Source: Mikania micrantha
Lineage: Eukaryota; Streptophyta; Magnoliopsida; Asterales; Asteraceae
Direction: 5' to 3'
DNA: 64,000 bases
Assembly (NCBI GenBank): GCA_009363875.1
Contig: CM018695.1
Coordinates: 66,710,907-66,774,906 of the forward strand
Shown here: in pieces, positions 1 through 11,794 of the stretch
Layout of the letters: each line of letters opens with the position of its first letter
How positions within the stretch are numbered: position 1 is the stretch's first letter
Translations under genes and position numbers: made by a program
Notes under the pieces: model-generated
What the model was told of the DNA's origin: nothing
Database searches by the model: none
Seen by the model: only the letters and a program-made list of their open reading frames with translations

Positions 1-158
1 TGATGTTATAGATTATAAATAATTAAGGTTTATTTAAATTTTAAGTTTGAATTTCTCTTAATGGATGTTTGAAGTATTTACATTAACTACCCTGTGCTTA
101 TGAACAATCTACACTTCGTGAATGCCCCGATGATTCCGCCAATGGTCGGGGTGTTACA
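1..158 (+). mobile_element. 3' terminal fragment of an LTR inserted in a Ty3/gypsy pol frame
   Basis: The segment has no coding signal and ends in a TG..CA-type terminus (GTGTTACA, 151-158) preceded by TTCCGCCAATGGTCGGGG. This resembles the reverse complement of the left end of the two solo LTRs at 7649 and 52201. At base 159 an RNase H coding frame starts abruptly in mid-domain, so an LTR insertion interrupting pol explains the junction. The CACTA at 159-163 would be the duplicated target. The upstream half of the element and the other target copy lie outside the window, so the assignment rests on terminus similarity and on the abrupt start of coding. Confidence 0.6.
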
Positions 159-1853
159 CACTATCTGTATGGCACAAAGTGTTCGATATACACTGACCAC
201 AAGAGTCAACAACACTTATTCGAGCAGAAGGAATTGAACATGCGACGGCATCGCTGGCTCGAGCTCCTAAATGACTATGAGTGTGCTATCAAGTATCACC
301 CGGGGAAAGCCAATGTAGTGGCCGATGCCTTAAGCCGGAAGAATTCCTCGAAACCCAAGAGGGTATGAGCTCTACAATTCACCATTCATCCCAATCTCCT
401 TGAGCAGATATGCAATGCCCAATTTGAGGCACTAAAAGAAGAAAACCTAATGGCCGAATCACTAAGGGGAATGGAGAAACAACTAGAAGTCAAAGCTGAT
501 GACCTACACTATTTCACGGAAAGCGTCTGGGTTCCACTTCACGGGAGATTATGAGACCTTGTGATGGACGACGCTCATAGGTCTCAATATTCCATTCACC
601 CTGGATCTGATAAGATGTATCATGATATGAAAGTCCTTTATTGGTGGCCAAACATGAAAGCCGATATCGCCACATACGTGAGCAAATGCTTGACTTGCGA
701 CAAAGTCAAGGTTGAGTACCAGAAACCATCTGGATTGCTCACACAACCAGAGATCCGCATGTGGAAGTGGGAACAAATATCCATGGACTTCATTACCAAA
801 TTACCCCGTACTCTTAGTGGCTGTGACACAATCTGGGTAATTGTGGACCGACTGACCAAGTCAGCACATTTCCTTGCGATCAAGGAAAATTACAACATGG
901 AAAAGCTAGCGAGAATCTATTTTAAGGAATTAGTCTCGCGACATGGAGTGCCAATCTCTATCATATCTGATCGAGACGTTATATTCACTTCTAACTTCTG
1001 GAGATCACTGCAAAAGTCGTTTGGTACGCGGTTGGTTATGAGTACAACATACCACCCACAAACCAATTGCCAGAGCGAACGCACCATACAAACTCACGAA
1101 GATATGCTTCAAGCGTGCGTAGTAGACTTCAGTAACAACTGGGAAACTCACCTGCCATTGGTAGAGATCTCTTATAACAAAAATTACCACACAAGTATAA
1201 AGGTAGCGCCTTTTAAGGCTCTCTATGGCAGGAAATGCCGATCACCCATCTGCTGGGCGGAAGTGGGTGACAGTCAGCTCCCTAGCTCGGAACTTGTACA
1301 CGAAACAACCGAAAAGATTGTGCAAATCAGAAACCGCATGGCAATAGCTCGTGATCATCAAAAGAGTTATGCCAACAAACGCCGAAAGCCTCTGGAATTT
1401 TAGGTATGAGACAATGTCCTTCTTAAAGTTTCGCTGTGGAAAGGCGTTATTCATTTTGGGAAATGTGGCAAACTGAACCCACGGTATATCGGACCATTTA
1501 AGATCCTGAAGAGGATTGGTCCAGTGGCATACTAACTCAACCTACCAGCCGAAATTGATGGAGTTAACAATGTGTTTCATGTCTCGAACCAGAAGAAATG
1601 CTTATCAGATGAGACACTTGTGATTCCACAGGATGAGATTCAGGTGGATGAGCAGCTACGGTTCGTGGAAGTGCCAGTAGAGATCATGGACCGCAAAGTC
1701 AAACAACTCAAGCAAAGTCAGATTCCGATTGTTAGAGTCCGATGGAACTCGAAACGCGGACCTGAATTCATGTGGGAACGTGAAGATAAGATGATGCACA
1801 AATATCCTCACCTTTTCAAAAAGACAACGTCGAACGCCGACAACAACGTATAA
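159..1853 (+). pseudogene. Ty3/gypsy chromovirus pol remnant (RNase H end, integrase, chromodomain)
   Basis: One reading frame of 565 codons runs from 159 to a TAA at 1851-1853 with no indel but five in-frame stops (366, 552, 1401, 1407, 1533). It starts inside RNase H (YTDHKS, then HPGKANVVADALSRK). Integrase follows, with an HHCC zinc finger, a core with D, D and E residues spaced 35 apart (MDFITKLP, IISDRD, QSERT), and a GPY/F-like module. The end is chromodomain-like (VRWNSKRGPEFMWERE). This order and the chromodomain place it with plant chromoviruses, probably the Tekay/Del lineage. Each stop is one C-to-T change from CGA, CAG or CAA. The usual DGQSE near the catalytic Glu reads NCQSE. 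Gag, protease and RT are outside the window or lost. Confidence 0.93.
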
Positions 1854-1878
1854 ATTTCGGGATGAAATTTCCTTTCAA

Positions 1879-1889
1879 AAAGGGGATGA
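1879..1889 (+). other. Polypurine tract before the 3' LTR
   Basis: A purine-rich run (AAAAAGGGGATGA) immediately precedes the TGTGACA start of the LTR, the expected position of the plus-strand primer. A near-identical block lies inside the LTR at about 1966-1997. Confidence 0.6.
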
Positions 1890-2470
1890 TGTGACAAACC
1901 AGAAAATTTTTGTTCTTAAAAATTACCAACAACAACCAAATTACACTACCAACAACAACCAAATTTCGGGATGAAATTTCTTTCAACGAGGGGATGATGT
2001 GACACACGGCAATTTCAGGTAAATTGCAACTCTTACAACTTTGTATTTCATATTCATACTTGTTGCATTTCATTTAATTATTTTTAATTAGATGAGTCAA
2101 ACACAAACAACTACGAAACGATAGTTCGAGGAACTATCGAATCGTACATTGCACATTCGTTTTGGAAACCAAGTGTGGCAAACACAAACACAAACACAAA
2201 CGCAAAACAATAATTCGGGGAATTATTGAATTGTGCATTACATGTTGATTATGTTTTATCAAGCATGCAAACAGTTCGTAACGACGAACACAAATGATTA
2301 TCGATAATTCGAGAAATTATCGAAACACACACGAGTCTCATGAACGTTGGTGAACAAACAATTAAATGATAATTAAAGTCCAAACAATGATAATGATAAC
2401 TAATAAACATAAAATAGTCGAAAAACAAGTTGAAACAATTAAATTGGGCCAATTGCTCATCCAGCCCACC

Positions 2471-2679
2471 AGGCGATACGCCAAGGGCCAAGGCTTGGGC
2501 CTTGGTGGTACGCGAGGCTTTGGTTAGAAAATTTGAACTCTCTGAAATCACCAGGCGCTACGCCCGAGATCATGCAGTCAATTTGGGCGGTACGCGCGAG
2601 TTCTTGAGGAGCCGTCTGAATATAATAATCTAGGCGGTACGCCTAGCCCCGAGGGAACCCACTAGGCGATACGCGAAAG
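2471..2679 (+). repeat. Cluster of six CpG-rich inverted repeats upstream of the LTR TATA box
   Basis: Copies lie at about 2471, 2501, 2553, 2585, 2631 and 2663. The clearest is TAGGCGGTACGCCTA (2631-2645), with 6-bp arms around GTA. Others read AGGCGATACGCC and AGGCGCTACGCCC. They stop about 20 bp before the TATA run. Arm sequences vary but mostly stay complementary. See the first finding. Confidence 0.85.
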
Positions 2680-2700
2680 AGCAGCATAATACAAAATTGT

Positions 2701-2712
2701 TATATATATAAA
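2701..2712 (+). promoter_or_regulatory. Putative TATA box of the chromovirus LTR
   Basis: TATATATATAAAC follows the palindrome cluster directly. The homologous position in the LTR at 62782 has TATATAAACC (63513). Confidence 0.55.
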
Positions 2713-4892
2713 CAAACCCAACTAATTTCATTCGGTTCTCTCTCATTTTCACCAAGTTTATACACATTCTCTTGACCCAAACCCATTGGAACCAGCTCCC
2801 AAGCCCCTTGGACACCTTCTTGAAGCTATCCTTGGTGATTTGGAAGAGATTGGAGCCTCAAGGAAGCATTGGAAGTCCATTGAAGCCATCCACGAGCTAG
2901 AACTGACATCATCAGCCACTTACGGAGCCATTAGCAGCTGTTCCAGCTCGAATCCTAGCTTCTAAGGTAGTTCTTATGACTTATCTATAGTTAGATCGTA
3001 CATGCAAGTGCTAAACACCCACATGCAGGTGTGTTTGATCACATGCAATTCTGATCCACTCACACGCACGAATTTTTAGTTGGTCTTGAGTGTGTATTGA
3101 TTTATTTTGACTAAGATTGATGATAGAAATCATCTAGGATTGGGTTTGGTTGATTTGATGATGATTTTATGCAACTTACTATATTAGGAAACTTTTTAAT
3201 TTCATGTTGGTGGTTTGTGATGATCTAGACATGTTAGACATATCTAGATGTTGTCAAATGTATATTGAAGTGTTAAGAAACACATTTGGGTATTTGATTT
3301 TGTGAAAATACGGTTTTTCGACAAACTTACTATTTATGGAAACTTTTGTAAACCAAAAGAGAGGTTTTGATGCTTGAACATGTTTTGTTGATTTGTGATT
3401 ATTTCAATATGTTTAAAATTGATTCTAAGTATATTGGAAACTTTGATTTGTGAAAAACAAACCTTTAAACAGATACTTACTATTTTAGGAAACTTTATTT
3501 GCGCGAAATGCCATAAACAGTGATTTAATTATAAATAACTTGTTATACGTGTTTAAACTCATTTTTACAAACATACTGGATGTATTAGTTTTAGGAAATT
3601 GGATTTCATAACTACAATTTCCTAAAATAGAAACTTTCAAAATATAGAATTTTCCCGAAACGGAAACGATATGATTTTTGAAACATGACTCATGTGAAAG
3701 CATCACGATTAGAGTCGTAGGATGTATGATGATATCTTGCGTGCGTGTTAAGAATAATACGACACATAAACAAACTAAACACAACAAACGCATCACCAAC
3801 GATTCGTAGAGTTAACACAAGTCAACACACAAACACTCGGTTGAGCACACCGACACTTGGAGTTGTACGGGATACAATACACCACAGAACACATACTCAT
3901 GACCTATATGATTATAAGTGCTCACTAGCATGTTGCTAGCACTCGCAGTAGCGAACACATATAAACCGGAACTGTTTAATTTATCAGGTGAGTTCACGGC
4001 CCCTTTTTATCTTTTCTACCTTTGAGGGAGAAAACATTGCATTCAAACTGATTTTGAACAACAAACATACTTTTGGTTAAATATGGACATGCTAATATCG
4101 CATATATGCATATGTGTGGCATTCATCCACAAAACAGATAAGTCCTCACAAACATATCTCGAACCGTTAATAGCGCGTGGCGCATAGCGTGGTAATTCTA
4201 AATAGTAATATTTGGGCATGACAAGCCCCACTGTTGCGCGCTGTATGGCCACCCCGACTGGAGGTCGGAACAATGCAAAATTGACCAAAAAACATTGCCA
4301 TATCTTGCTAGAAGGATATGGTGGAAAGTAGCATGTTTGCTTCGGTTGCGAACCCGCATATGTTATAACACATATTGACTAGCTATCAATGGATATTGCA
4401 TTGTAATGATATGCAGATCTGCAAACTCTTACTTGAAAATTTTTATGTTTATTTCTGGTATAAAACCTATGCTCTTACCAACCATTGTGTTGACCTTTTA
4501 CTAGCATGTTTTCTCAGGAAACTAAGGCACGAGCACAAGGAACTAGGATGCTAGGATGAAGTCCATGTATCTACTATAGTGTGTTAGGCCATTGAACATT
4601 TGATATCATTTTGATATGTCATGCATTGCTAAACATCTTTAATCACTTCCGCAACTATTATGCTTAATGTTTAAAAACTGTTTTAAGAACGCTTCCGCAA
4701 CTTAAGAACTCAAACTGTTTTGACTACTATTACAATTACTTCCGCAACTTTGATTTTACAAACTGTTTTATCTAAGTTATAGGATGTACGTATGCAACCA
4801 GACATGTAGGTCTCGCAACTGTATGACCGGAGACTGCGATCCTGACAGCCGCGCCGCTACCTCGAAAAGGTCGGAAAGACCGGGGTGCGACA

Positions 4893-5810
4893 TGCAAGAT
4901 CCACAGTGAAAATAGGTTAAACTTAGATTGAAATCACATAAAAATGACTTTGTTAATCAATTTGATTAAAGTGGTAATGATGGAACAAACGTTTAAGATT
5001 TGCTCATTACCACAATTACCAATACACGTATAAAAATACTCAATTACCAATGAGAAAACGATGCAAGAAAATCGAATCACTTATGGCAACACATAAATAC
5101 CAAAACATAAATATATTATTTAAATCAACCAAAACGAAAACGTAACAAGTTTACAATCAAAATCCTAAGTTCAATTTCTAAACAATGTTTCACTTACAAC
5201 CCTAATTGCCCAGAAGCAATTATGAAGAAACTAGCCTTGCCTCATCACGATTTGATCTTCAATACTTGATTCCATGGATGAATTCTTGAATCGGAATGTG
5301 ATTTGGAGAGTTAGAGCCACCCAAAAACTGTGTTTTTTCGTCCAAAATCGTCCTCAATAACCGTAATTTTCGACCCCAATAGATTATCTTTAAAAATGTC
5401 AAAAATAGGGTTAAAAACCCACTTTTCTGCTTTTGGGCGTAGCCTATGCTGACCCCATCAGAAACGGTGATATTTTTCTGGCAACGCTGAATTTTTGGAT
5501 GTAGCCTACGGTGACTTGGGCATAGCCTACGCCCAATCTGACTTTTTCTTCAGCTTCGTCTCGTCGAGTTATGGATTCTGTAACTCTTTCTCTAGTTAGA
5601 GATATGCGCCTTCCAAGTTTTGAAATTTTCTCGACCCATTCTGATCCGTTTGTTATTTTTTTTCGCATCATTAACATTCTCGGATATTTATCTAACTTGT
5701 TTTTACCTGCAAATCATAATTGTATCTCAAAGTATCATCGTTCCATATGAAATGCACATAAAAACACAACTTTAAACAGTTATAACACATGAAAAGCATA
5801 CACACATCAC
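4893..5810 (-). mobile_element. 3' LTR of the LARD-like element (left copy, truncated by a chromovirus LTR)
   Basis: Its ends (4893-5070 and 5729-5810) align with the right copy at 17868-18098, which lacks the middle. It ends at ACACACATCA (5810) and is followed by CATCCCCTCACTTATTTTTT, which on the minus strand is a purine tract before an LTR starting TGATGTG. The left part is lost to the chromovirus insertion at 4892. Confidence 0.75.
5435..5534 (-). repeat. Three GTAGCCTAC-type palindromes in the LARD LTR
   Basis: GGGCGTAGCCTATGCT (5435), GATGTAGCCTACGGTG (about 5498) and GGGCATAGCCTACGCCC (5518-5534) are imperfect inverted repeats in under 100 bp. The sequence differs from the GTA-centre palindromes in the other LTRs, but the layout, a small cluster of CpG-containing inverted repeats inside an LTR, is similar. 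Confidence 0.65.
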
Positions 5811-7648
5811 ATCCCCTCACTTATTTTTTGCTTGTCCCAAGCAAAGTACTTTACACACGATAACAAATAATTCAACAAAAACAACCGCTTAAACATCTAT
5901 TTACCGATTAATAGCATAAATCCAAAGCCACACCTAATTCCCAAGACTTAGAGCATGCAATAGATTTACATCCTAAAAAGCAATATTACATATTCAAAAA
6001 GAAAAACCCTAATCAAGGACACTTAGCTTCAAATGATTAACATGCATGCATTCACACCTCTCACAATGAACACTCCACTCGGTTTTGTATCTGGACTAGC
6101 AATGATGCACTAGTATTTCTGACCTCTCAATCCACTAATGATGCATCATTACCATATGCTTGCAAAGCAATCAAATTTCCACCATTTTGCACAAAGTATA
6201 CACAAATCAAGAGGTCTTTCAAGGTTGTAGTATTGGCTAAGACTAAGGTATGGAAAAGGAATACAAATGGCTAAAATGGATGAAATCCAAGTTTAGTTGG
6301 CACAAACAAACCAACTACTCATAGGAGTGTTCAGAAAAACCGATAACTGAACCGTATCTGTAACCGAAAAAACCCGAACGAATTCTGAATTCGGTTTTCG
6401 GTTCGGTTCCTAACCGTATCCAAATTCGGTTTTCGGTTCGTTAACGGTTTTAGATTTTTTAGAATTCGGTTTATTAGGTTAACCAATTAAACCAAATTCA
6501 TAATTAAATTTATTATTTTTATTAATAATATAAGGTTGACTTCAGTTTAGTTGGTTTTAACCAGTTTATTTGGTTTTTAATCGGTTTGTTCAGTTGAATT
6601 CAGTTTGTTTGGTTATAACCGAAACCAAACCGTGTTGAATTCGGTTCGGATAACCATTTCCCGAATTCGGTTCGGTTTGGTTAACGGTTAGGGGAAATTT
6701 TTTTGAAAACCGATTAAACCGTTTCGAGTAAACCGTTAACCTAACCGATGAACAACCCTAACTACTCATAATCACTAGGGTAAGTATTGACCCTTATTTG
6801 ATCACTTTTTATTTCTGAACACCACTAATATCACTATTAACAATATATTTTTTTTCACAAAAACATTAACACTGCTCAACTGGGATTCACTACATGGAAA
6901 GGCTAATTTTTGGCTAATGGAATGTGTTTAGCAAAACAATGGATAATTAGCTCAAAAAGCTGACTAGGGGATTTTGTCAAGGGTTGGTGAAACAAACAAA
7001 CAAGGCTAAAACAAGGAGTTATCCTAATGCCTCTATCATTTTTGTGCACACTTTGGCTCATCGTCTTAACTTGTATTAGCTATGCAAGTTCTGAAATGAA
7101 AGCAACATTATGGTAATCACACATCAAAATAAAATAAGCACTCAATTCTACATACATTTCATGCTCACTATAGGCTCAATTTCTCGCAAAAAGGTGGTAA
7201 CGGGTTTTGGATGTAAAGCATACATGTTTATCCACTATCTAGCGTTGTATCCTTAATTGGGCCTTATTTGCCAAATTTTCATAAGAATTTGCTTAGAAAC
7301 TTTATTCCGCAACTTAAAGAATTAGGCATAATTAGGAACTTAAACATATACACCGGTTAAAGTCGCTTTCACGATTTTCTTTGAGAAAAAGATTTGCTTT
7401 TTGTGCACAAAAAGACATCTTTTGGACAAATTTGAAAATTTTTCAAAGTTTCCCACATCCCCGCACTTAAACTTTACATTGTCCCCAATGCAATTTTATA
7501 CTAAGTACGAGTGTCTAATGAGGGTAATGGGGTGCTCTACCCAAATCCCTATTCTAAATTGCCAAGTTAGCTTACCAACCAATATAAAGGATGAAGGAAA
7601 AACATATGGACCTTATCAAGTTTACAAACATGATTGACACCCATGTTT
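5811..7648 (-). other. Non-coding 3' internal region of the LARD-like element
   Basis: No credible coding frame. It holds an antisense TTTGCTTGTCCCAAGCAAAG block (5827) and the antisense block CCGCACTTAAACTTTACATT (7463), both common in plant Ty3/gypsy 3' regions, plus one MITE (6323-6759). The ORF at 7401-7637 follows from this conserved block and is not considered a gene. Confidence 0.6.
6323..6759. mobile_element. MITE rich in CGGTT/AACCG motifs with 10-bp target duplication
   Basis: AACTACTCAT occurs at 6313-6322 and again at 6760-6769. The element starts AGGAGTGTTCA and ends TGAACAACCCT, short imperfect inverted termini. Its body is packed with AATTCGGTT/AACCGAATT-type motifs and has no coding capacity. 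A 10-bp duplication fits a MULE-type element better than hAT, but the family is uncertain. Confidence 0.75.
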
Positions 7649-9377
7649 TGTCACATCCCGACCGATAGCGGAACACGTCGAGATGCGATGTGTAATTGTC
7701 CAGAAGCTCATGGTGCAACTTGTAAATTTCATATTTAAACATTCTCATTTAAAACCAAAGCATTCATTACACAATAATTCAATAAAATCATCCAAACATT
7801 ACAACATATACAATATCTTTGATTAATGTTTAAACTATGTCTCAAGTTCCTATATGATCTTCATCCAATGCTTTAACTTGTTACACATGTAAAATAGAAT
7901 TTGATCAACTATTTGCATAGTTGGTGAGAACTCATAGATTTATATATATATAAATAGATATGAAAGATGCTAAACCAACTGTTCTAAAATGAAATAGATT
8001 CAAAGTATACGTGTTTACTAGTCACACACTGTTTATGTCTTCAACCAGTCTTCAAACAAGTGTCATCACAATGTTCAAATCTAGATACTTAGGTCATAGA
8101 TTTAAACATGTAATTCACAAGTTTGCAATGATGCACACTTTCTTTTATTTACACAAAGACCTAAGTCTATGTGTGGAAGGTATCTAGCTATTCCAAGCTA
8201 CTAGTGTATGTTTATGTTTATTTATGAAACGTCTTATATCCTATACAAATGTTTGCAAGAAGTATAGCACATATGACATTCAACCTAGAACTAAGGCTTT
8301 TGCATCTAGAAATGGTTTTGTGATATGAATAATAAAGTTTGTGTATAAAGCATGTGTAACATCCCAAAACATTACAAAATGTAAAAAGGGATATCAGAAC
8401 TCACTTGTGTTTGCTTTCTAAATGTCTTTGATAATGATTTTGTAAGAGTAATTATATCTTTCACCCTAATGTTTAGAATAATGTCTTAGTCTAAGAATTG
8501 TAACTTAACTTTGGTTTGAATATTCATCCATGATTTGCACTTGTAATTAGTTTATAAATAATATATGTTTTAAAACTATTTTAGAAATTGTATAAAAAAA
8601 TAAATAAATGTAATAATACCTTAAATATTTTTCAAATCATTGTTTTAAATTTAATTTAATGAAATAAATTTACTAGTTTTATAATAATTTTTATAATCAC
8701 AAATACTTTATTTAAATGTTTAAATAATTAAATAGTTTTGCATTAGCATTGGATTAGTTTATTGCTTGTAATGAACTAAAAAACTAATTTTCGTAACTTA
8801 ATATATTAAATTTTTTAGTTCATAGTAAAGTATAAAATAAATATATATCCTGATATTATAAAAGTGTAGAAATTATCAAAAATCATTTTATAAATAATAA
8901 GTAACATAAAATAATTTAAATTTATTAAACATATTTGTGAAATTTAAAATAACTTGTAAATTAAAAATTCATATAAATGGTTGAACATAAAATAGTTTTA
9001 ATTGTGAAAAAAAGAAAAAAAACATTTTTAATATAAACTTTAATTCAATTTTATATAAAATGCTTAACAAAATAATGATAGAACAAAATATAAATTTTCT
9101 GAAATTTTAAGAATTTTACAGAAAATTGGGTATAATTTTTAAAGATTTTAAAAAAAAAATTGAAGTGTTAAAAATGGTCAAAAATAGTCAAAAGGTAAAA
9201 AAAACCGATTATAGGGAAGGTAAAAAAACCGATTATAGGATTATTATTCCCTATCCAAAAACGAGTTGATTAACATAATTGTTCACCTTATTTGAATTCG
9301 AATTGAACAAGGTTGAACGAAGAACAACTCGTAAATCTTCACGAACTCGACAGGGTGTTCTAGAGCACCATAGAGAG

Positions 9378-9953
9378 TGTAAAAACGGTTGCGGAATAGG
9401 ACCAACCCGATTTGTGAAGATTAAGCATTTCTGAACAGTGAAAAGTCTTGAAGATGGGTGAAGAACATAAACAAGAATATGAGATGTAATGTAAACTGAT
9501 GAACAAACAGATGATTTATAACAATAGTAGTTCAATCATTCAACAAGATTACATTACCTACCCCTCTCATGCTCTCAAACTCCATGGATAAAGAATCCAT
9601 GCAGTTCATGGGGGAGAGCTCTCTCAGGATTACATTGAAGCACACCCTCACACACTCTCTTGTCTGTGTTGTTTTGCTACAAATGAGAATAATCTCTATT
9701 TATAGTGTCACATGACCTAAAACCCTAAAAACAACAAATACAACAAAATGATAATAAATAATAAATATTAAACTAAGCTTTATCATTTGTTGTGGTCTTC
9801 GAGTCTTTTGGTCATCAAGTGTCTTCGAAATCTTGAGTCTTTAGTGGCTCGTGCGGTGACTCGTTGCCCCCTAATCAACAAATACATAATACTTCTTGTT
9901 TACATTCCATCTATCCAAATTAACCGTTGGTCTTGACTTTTCTAGACCCAACA
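9378..9953 (-). repeat. 3' LTR (in minus sense) of the non-autonomous element
   Basis: Boundaries are TGTAAAAACGG on the left and GACCCAACA on the right. On the minus strand it carries TATAAATAGAG (around 9697-9707), a good TATA box. Confidence 0.92.
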
Positions 9954-9966
9954 GTCTCCCCATATT
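9954..9966 (-). other. Polypurine tract of the non-autonomous element
   Basis: The plus strand reads GTCTCCCCATAT next to the LTR. On the minus strand this is ATATGGGGAGAC immediately before the LTR start, the expected plus-strand primer. Confidence 0.7.
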
Positions 9967-10697
9967 TGGTTAGATGAATGTAAGCCAATATAGAAGTATG
10001 ATGAAACAAACATGAATAATAAGATTTAATATGTGTAGATGCAACTCATGTTTCTTTCACCACAACAATTGTGAAGCTTTCTTTCCTCCATTTCTCAAAC
10101 TCAAAAGAAACTTCTTGAAGTTCCATGTCTTCCATTTATCTTCTCCCCTTTTAATAAAGCTCCCCCTACGATTAAACAATCTTAATCTTCAATCCCAACC
10201 GGAAAGATATCCGAATATAGGGTGTCCGTCCAAGTATAGGAATCCCAGCCTTCCTTTTAGTGAACATATGACAAATAAAGGTTCAAAGATGAATGTAAAT
10301 CATGTCCCAACAATTTCATTCTTGAGAGTCTTCAAAGTAGAAATAAGAAATCTTCACTGATAAACCACTGATAACACACTTGCCATCAGTTTAATCCATC
10401 AATCTCCCCTAAACTGATGATATAGATAACTGACATGTGAAAACCCTCCATGTCTTCAAAAACAAGTAGTGTTCTTCGGAAGCAATCATAGCTAACCGGT
10501 AATATGTTCCATGCTGCAGATCTGGAACACCAATTGGACTTACAGAATAAACATCATTAACTTATTTTGATTTTCTGATGACGTATAAGTTTCAGCTCTA
10601 TCATGCCAAAGTGTAAAGTACTTCCAATGATGAAACCGAACGAGCGAACCAAAGGTTAATGTGTTTCAAAAGTGATGTCATATGTTATCAATTTCTA

Positions 10698-11223
10698 AAG
10701 TGTTGATTCGAGGATGCATTAGCACTTGGACATCACAGAAATAAACACTTAAGAAGTGGATATTGCATATCAAGAAAAGACATCACTTATGAAACATTTT
10801 GTTAATTTTAAAGTGCTAATTTGTAGATGCATTAGAACTTGGACATCATAAATGAGCACTTAGAAAGTTAACATATTGTCATGCCAAATGAGGGAACCAA
10901 AGTCAAATGTGTTGCGGAAGTAAAATTATATGTTGTCAAATTTTAAAGTGTTGATTTGAAGATGCATTAGCACTTGGACATCATCCAAATTAACACTTAG
11001 AAATAAGACATTACATATCAATAGATGAATTTACTTAAGAAATATTTGGTTAACTTCATAAGTACTGATTTATAGATGCATTAGCACTTGGACATCATAA
11101 ATTAGCACTTAAGAAGCTAACCTCCTTTTATACCAAAAACTTTGGTTCTTAGAACAGTTTAGTTAACTTCAGAAGTATTAATTTGCAGATGCATTAGAAC
11201 TTGGACATCACAAATTAACACTT
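10698..11223 (-). repeat. Array of five covarying stem-loops around a conserved 23-base core
   Basis: Five units, at 10698-10750, 10811-10861, 10946-10998, 11060-11110 and 11173-11223, share the core GATGCATTAGCACTTGGACA. Each is flanked by complementary 12-base arms such as AAGTGCTAATTT with AAATGAGCACTT, or AAGTGTTGATTT with AAATTAACACTT. Changes in one arm are often matched in the other (T:A for C:G), and one mismatch would be a G:U pair. Spacing is about 111-135 bp. No protein reading was found. Confidence 0.85.
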
Positions 11224-11384
11224 AAGAAACTAACTTCTTACATACCAATAATACCTCTGCTCTTTGAAAGTAACTCTCGGAAGCAATAGTAATTCAATTT
11301 CAGAAAAAGCTTCACTCATCATAAGGAGATGTCTTCAGAAGATGCTTCAGAAGTAGTTTCCAATCGGAAGCAAATTATGCTTAG

Positions 11385-11530
11385 GAAGCATTTTATGCTT
11401 AGGAAGCAACTTTTGCTTCGGAAGCAACTTATGCATCGGAAGCAACTTGTGCTTCGGAAGCAACTTGTGCTTCGGAAGCAACTTGTGCTTCGGAAGCAAC
11501 TTGTGCTTCGGAAGCAACTTGTGCTTAGGA
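11385..11530. repeat. 18-bp GCTTCGGAAGCAACTTGT minisatellite
   Basis: About eight units, first degenerate (GCTTAGGAAGCA) and then nearly exact. Because 18 is a multiple of three, several overlapping ORFs on both strands result, which are not considered genes. The unit contains the palindrome GCTTCGGAAGC. Confidence 0.9.
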
Positions 11531-11794
11531 AGCAATTTTTTTTAATGCTTGGGAAGCAACTTGTTCTCAGGAACCAATTTCCAATCAGAAGAAGTAGCCA
11601 TAGGAAGCAATATCCATAGGAAGCAATAGCCATCGGAAGCTTATAATTTTAATGCAACTTGTGCTTAGGAAGCAATTTTTTTTAATGCTTGGGAAGCAAC
11701 TTGTTCTCAGGAACCAATTTCCAATCAGAAGAAGTAGCCATAGGAAGCAATATCCATAGGAAGCAATAGCCATCAGAAGCTTATAATTTTAATG
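11521..11794. repeat. 140-bp tandem duplication
   Basis: The block starting GTGCTTAGGAAGCAATTTTT at 11521 recurs at 11661 with almost no change, through GCTTATAATTTTAATG. The two copies differ at only a few bases, so the duplication is recent compared with the minisatellite. Confidence 0.92.

Larger units (their letters stand above)
1890..4892 (+). mobile_element. 3' LTR of the chromovirus (about 3.0 kb)
   Basis: It begins TGTGACAAACC after the polypurine tract and ends GGGGTGCGACA, giving TGT..ACA-type termini. The start is fixed by the second copy at 62782, which begins abruptly at the same point with TGTGACAACC. An internal copy of the polypurine/LTR-start junction lies at 1966-2004, and both LTRs of this family share it. 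A palindrome cluster (2471-2679) and a TATA-like run (2701) suggest a U3 of about 0.8 kb. The next bases (TGCAA, 4893) enter the 3' LTR of a minus-strand element, whose other copy near 17868 lacks this insertion. Confidence 0.85.

Noticed and set aside
10031..10360. 109-codon plus-strand ORF in the non-autonomous element
   Set aside because: Antisense to the element, no recognisable domain. The minus strand shows no clear frame either.
11319..11633. Several overlapping ORFs with six-residue repeats on both strands
   Set aside because: They come from the 18-bp minisatellite, whose length is a multiple of three. Open frames in several phases on both strands show no coding selection.
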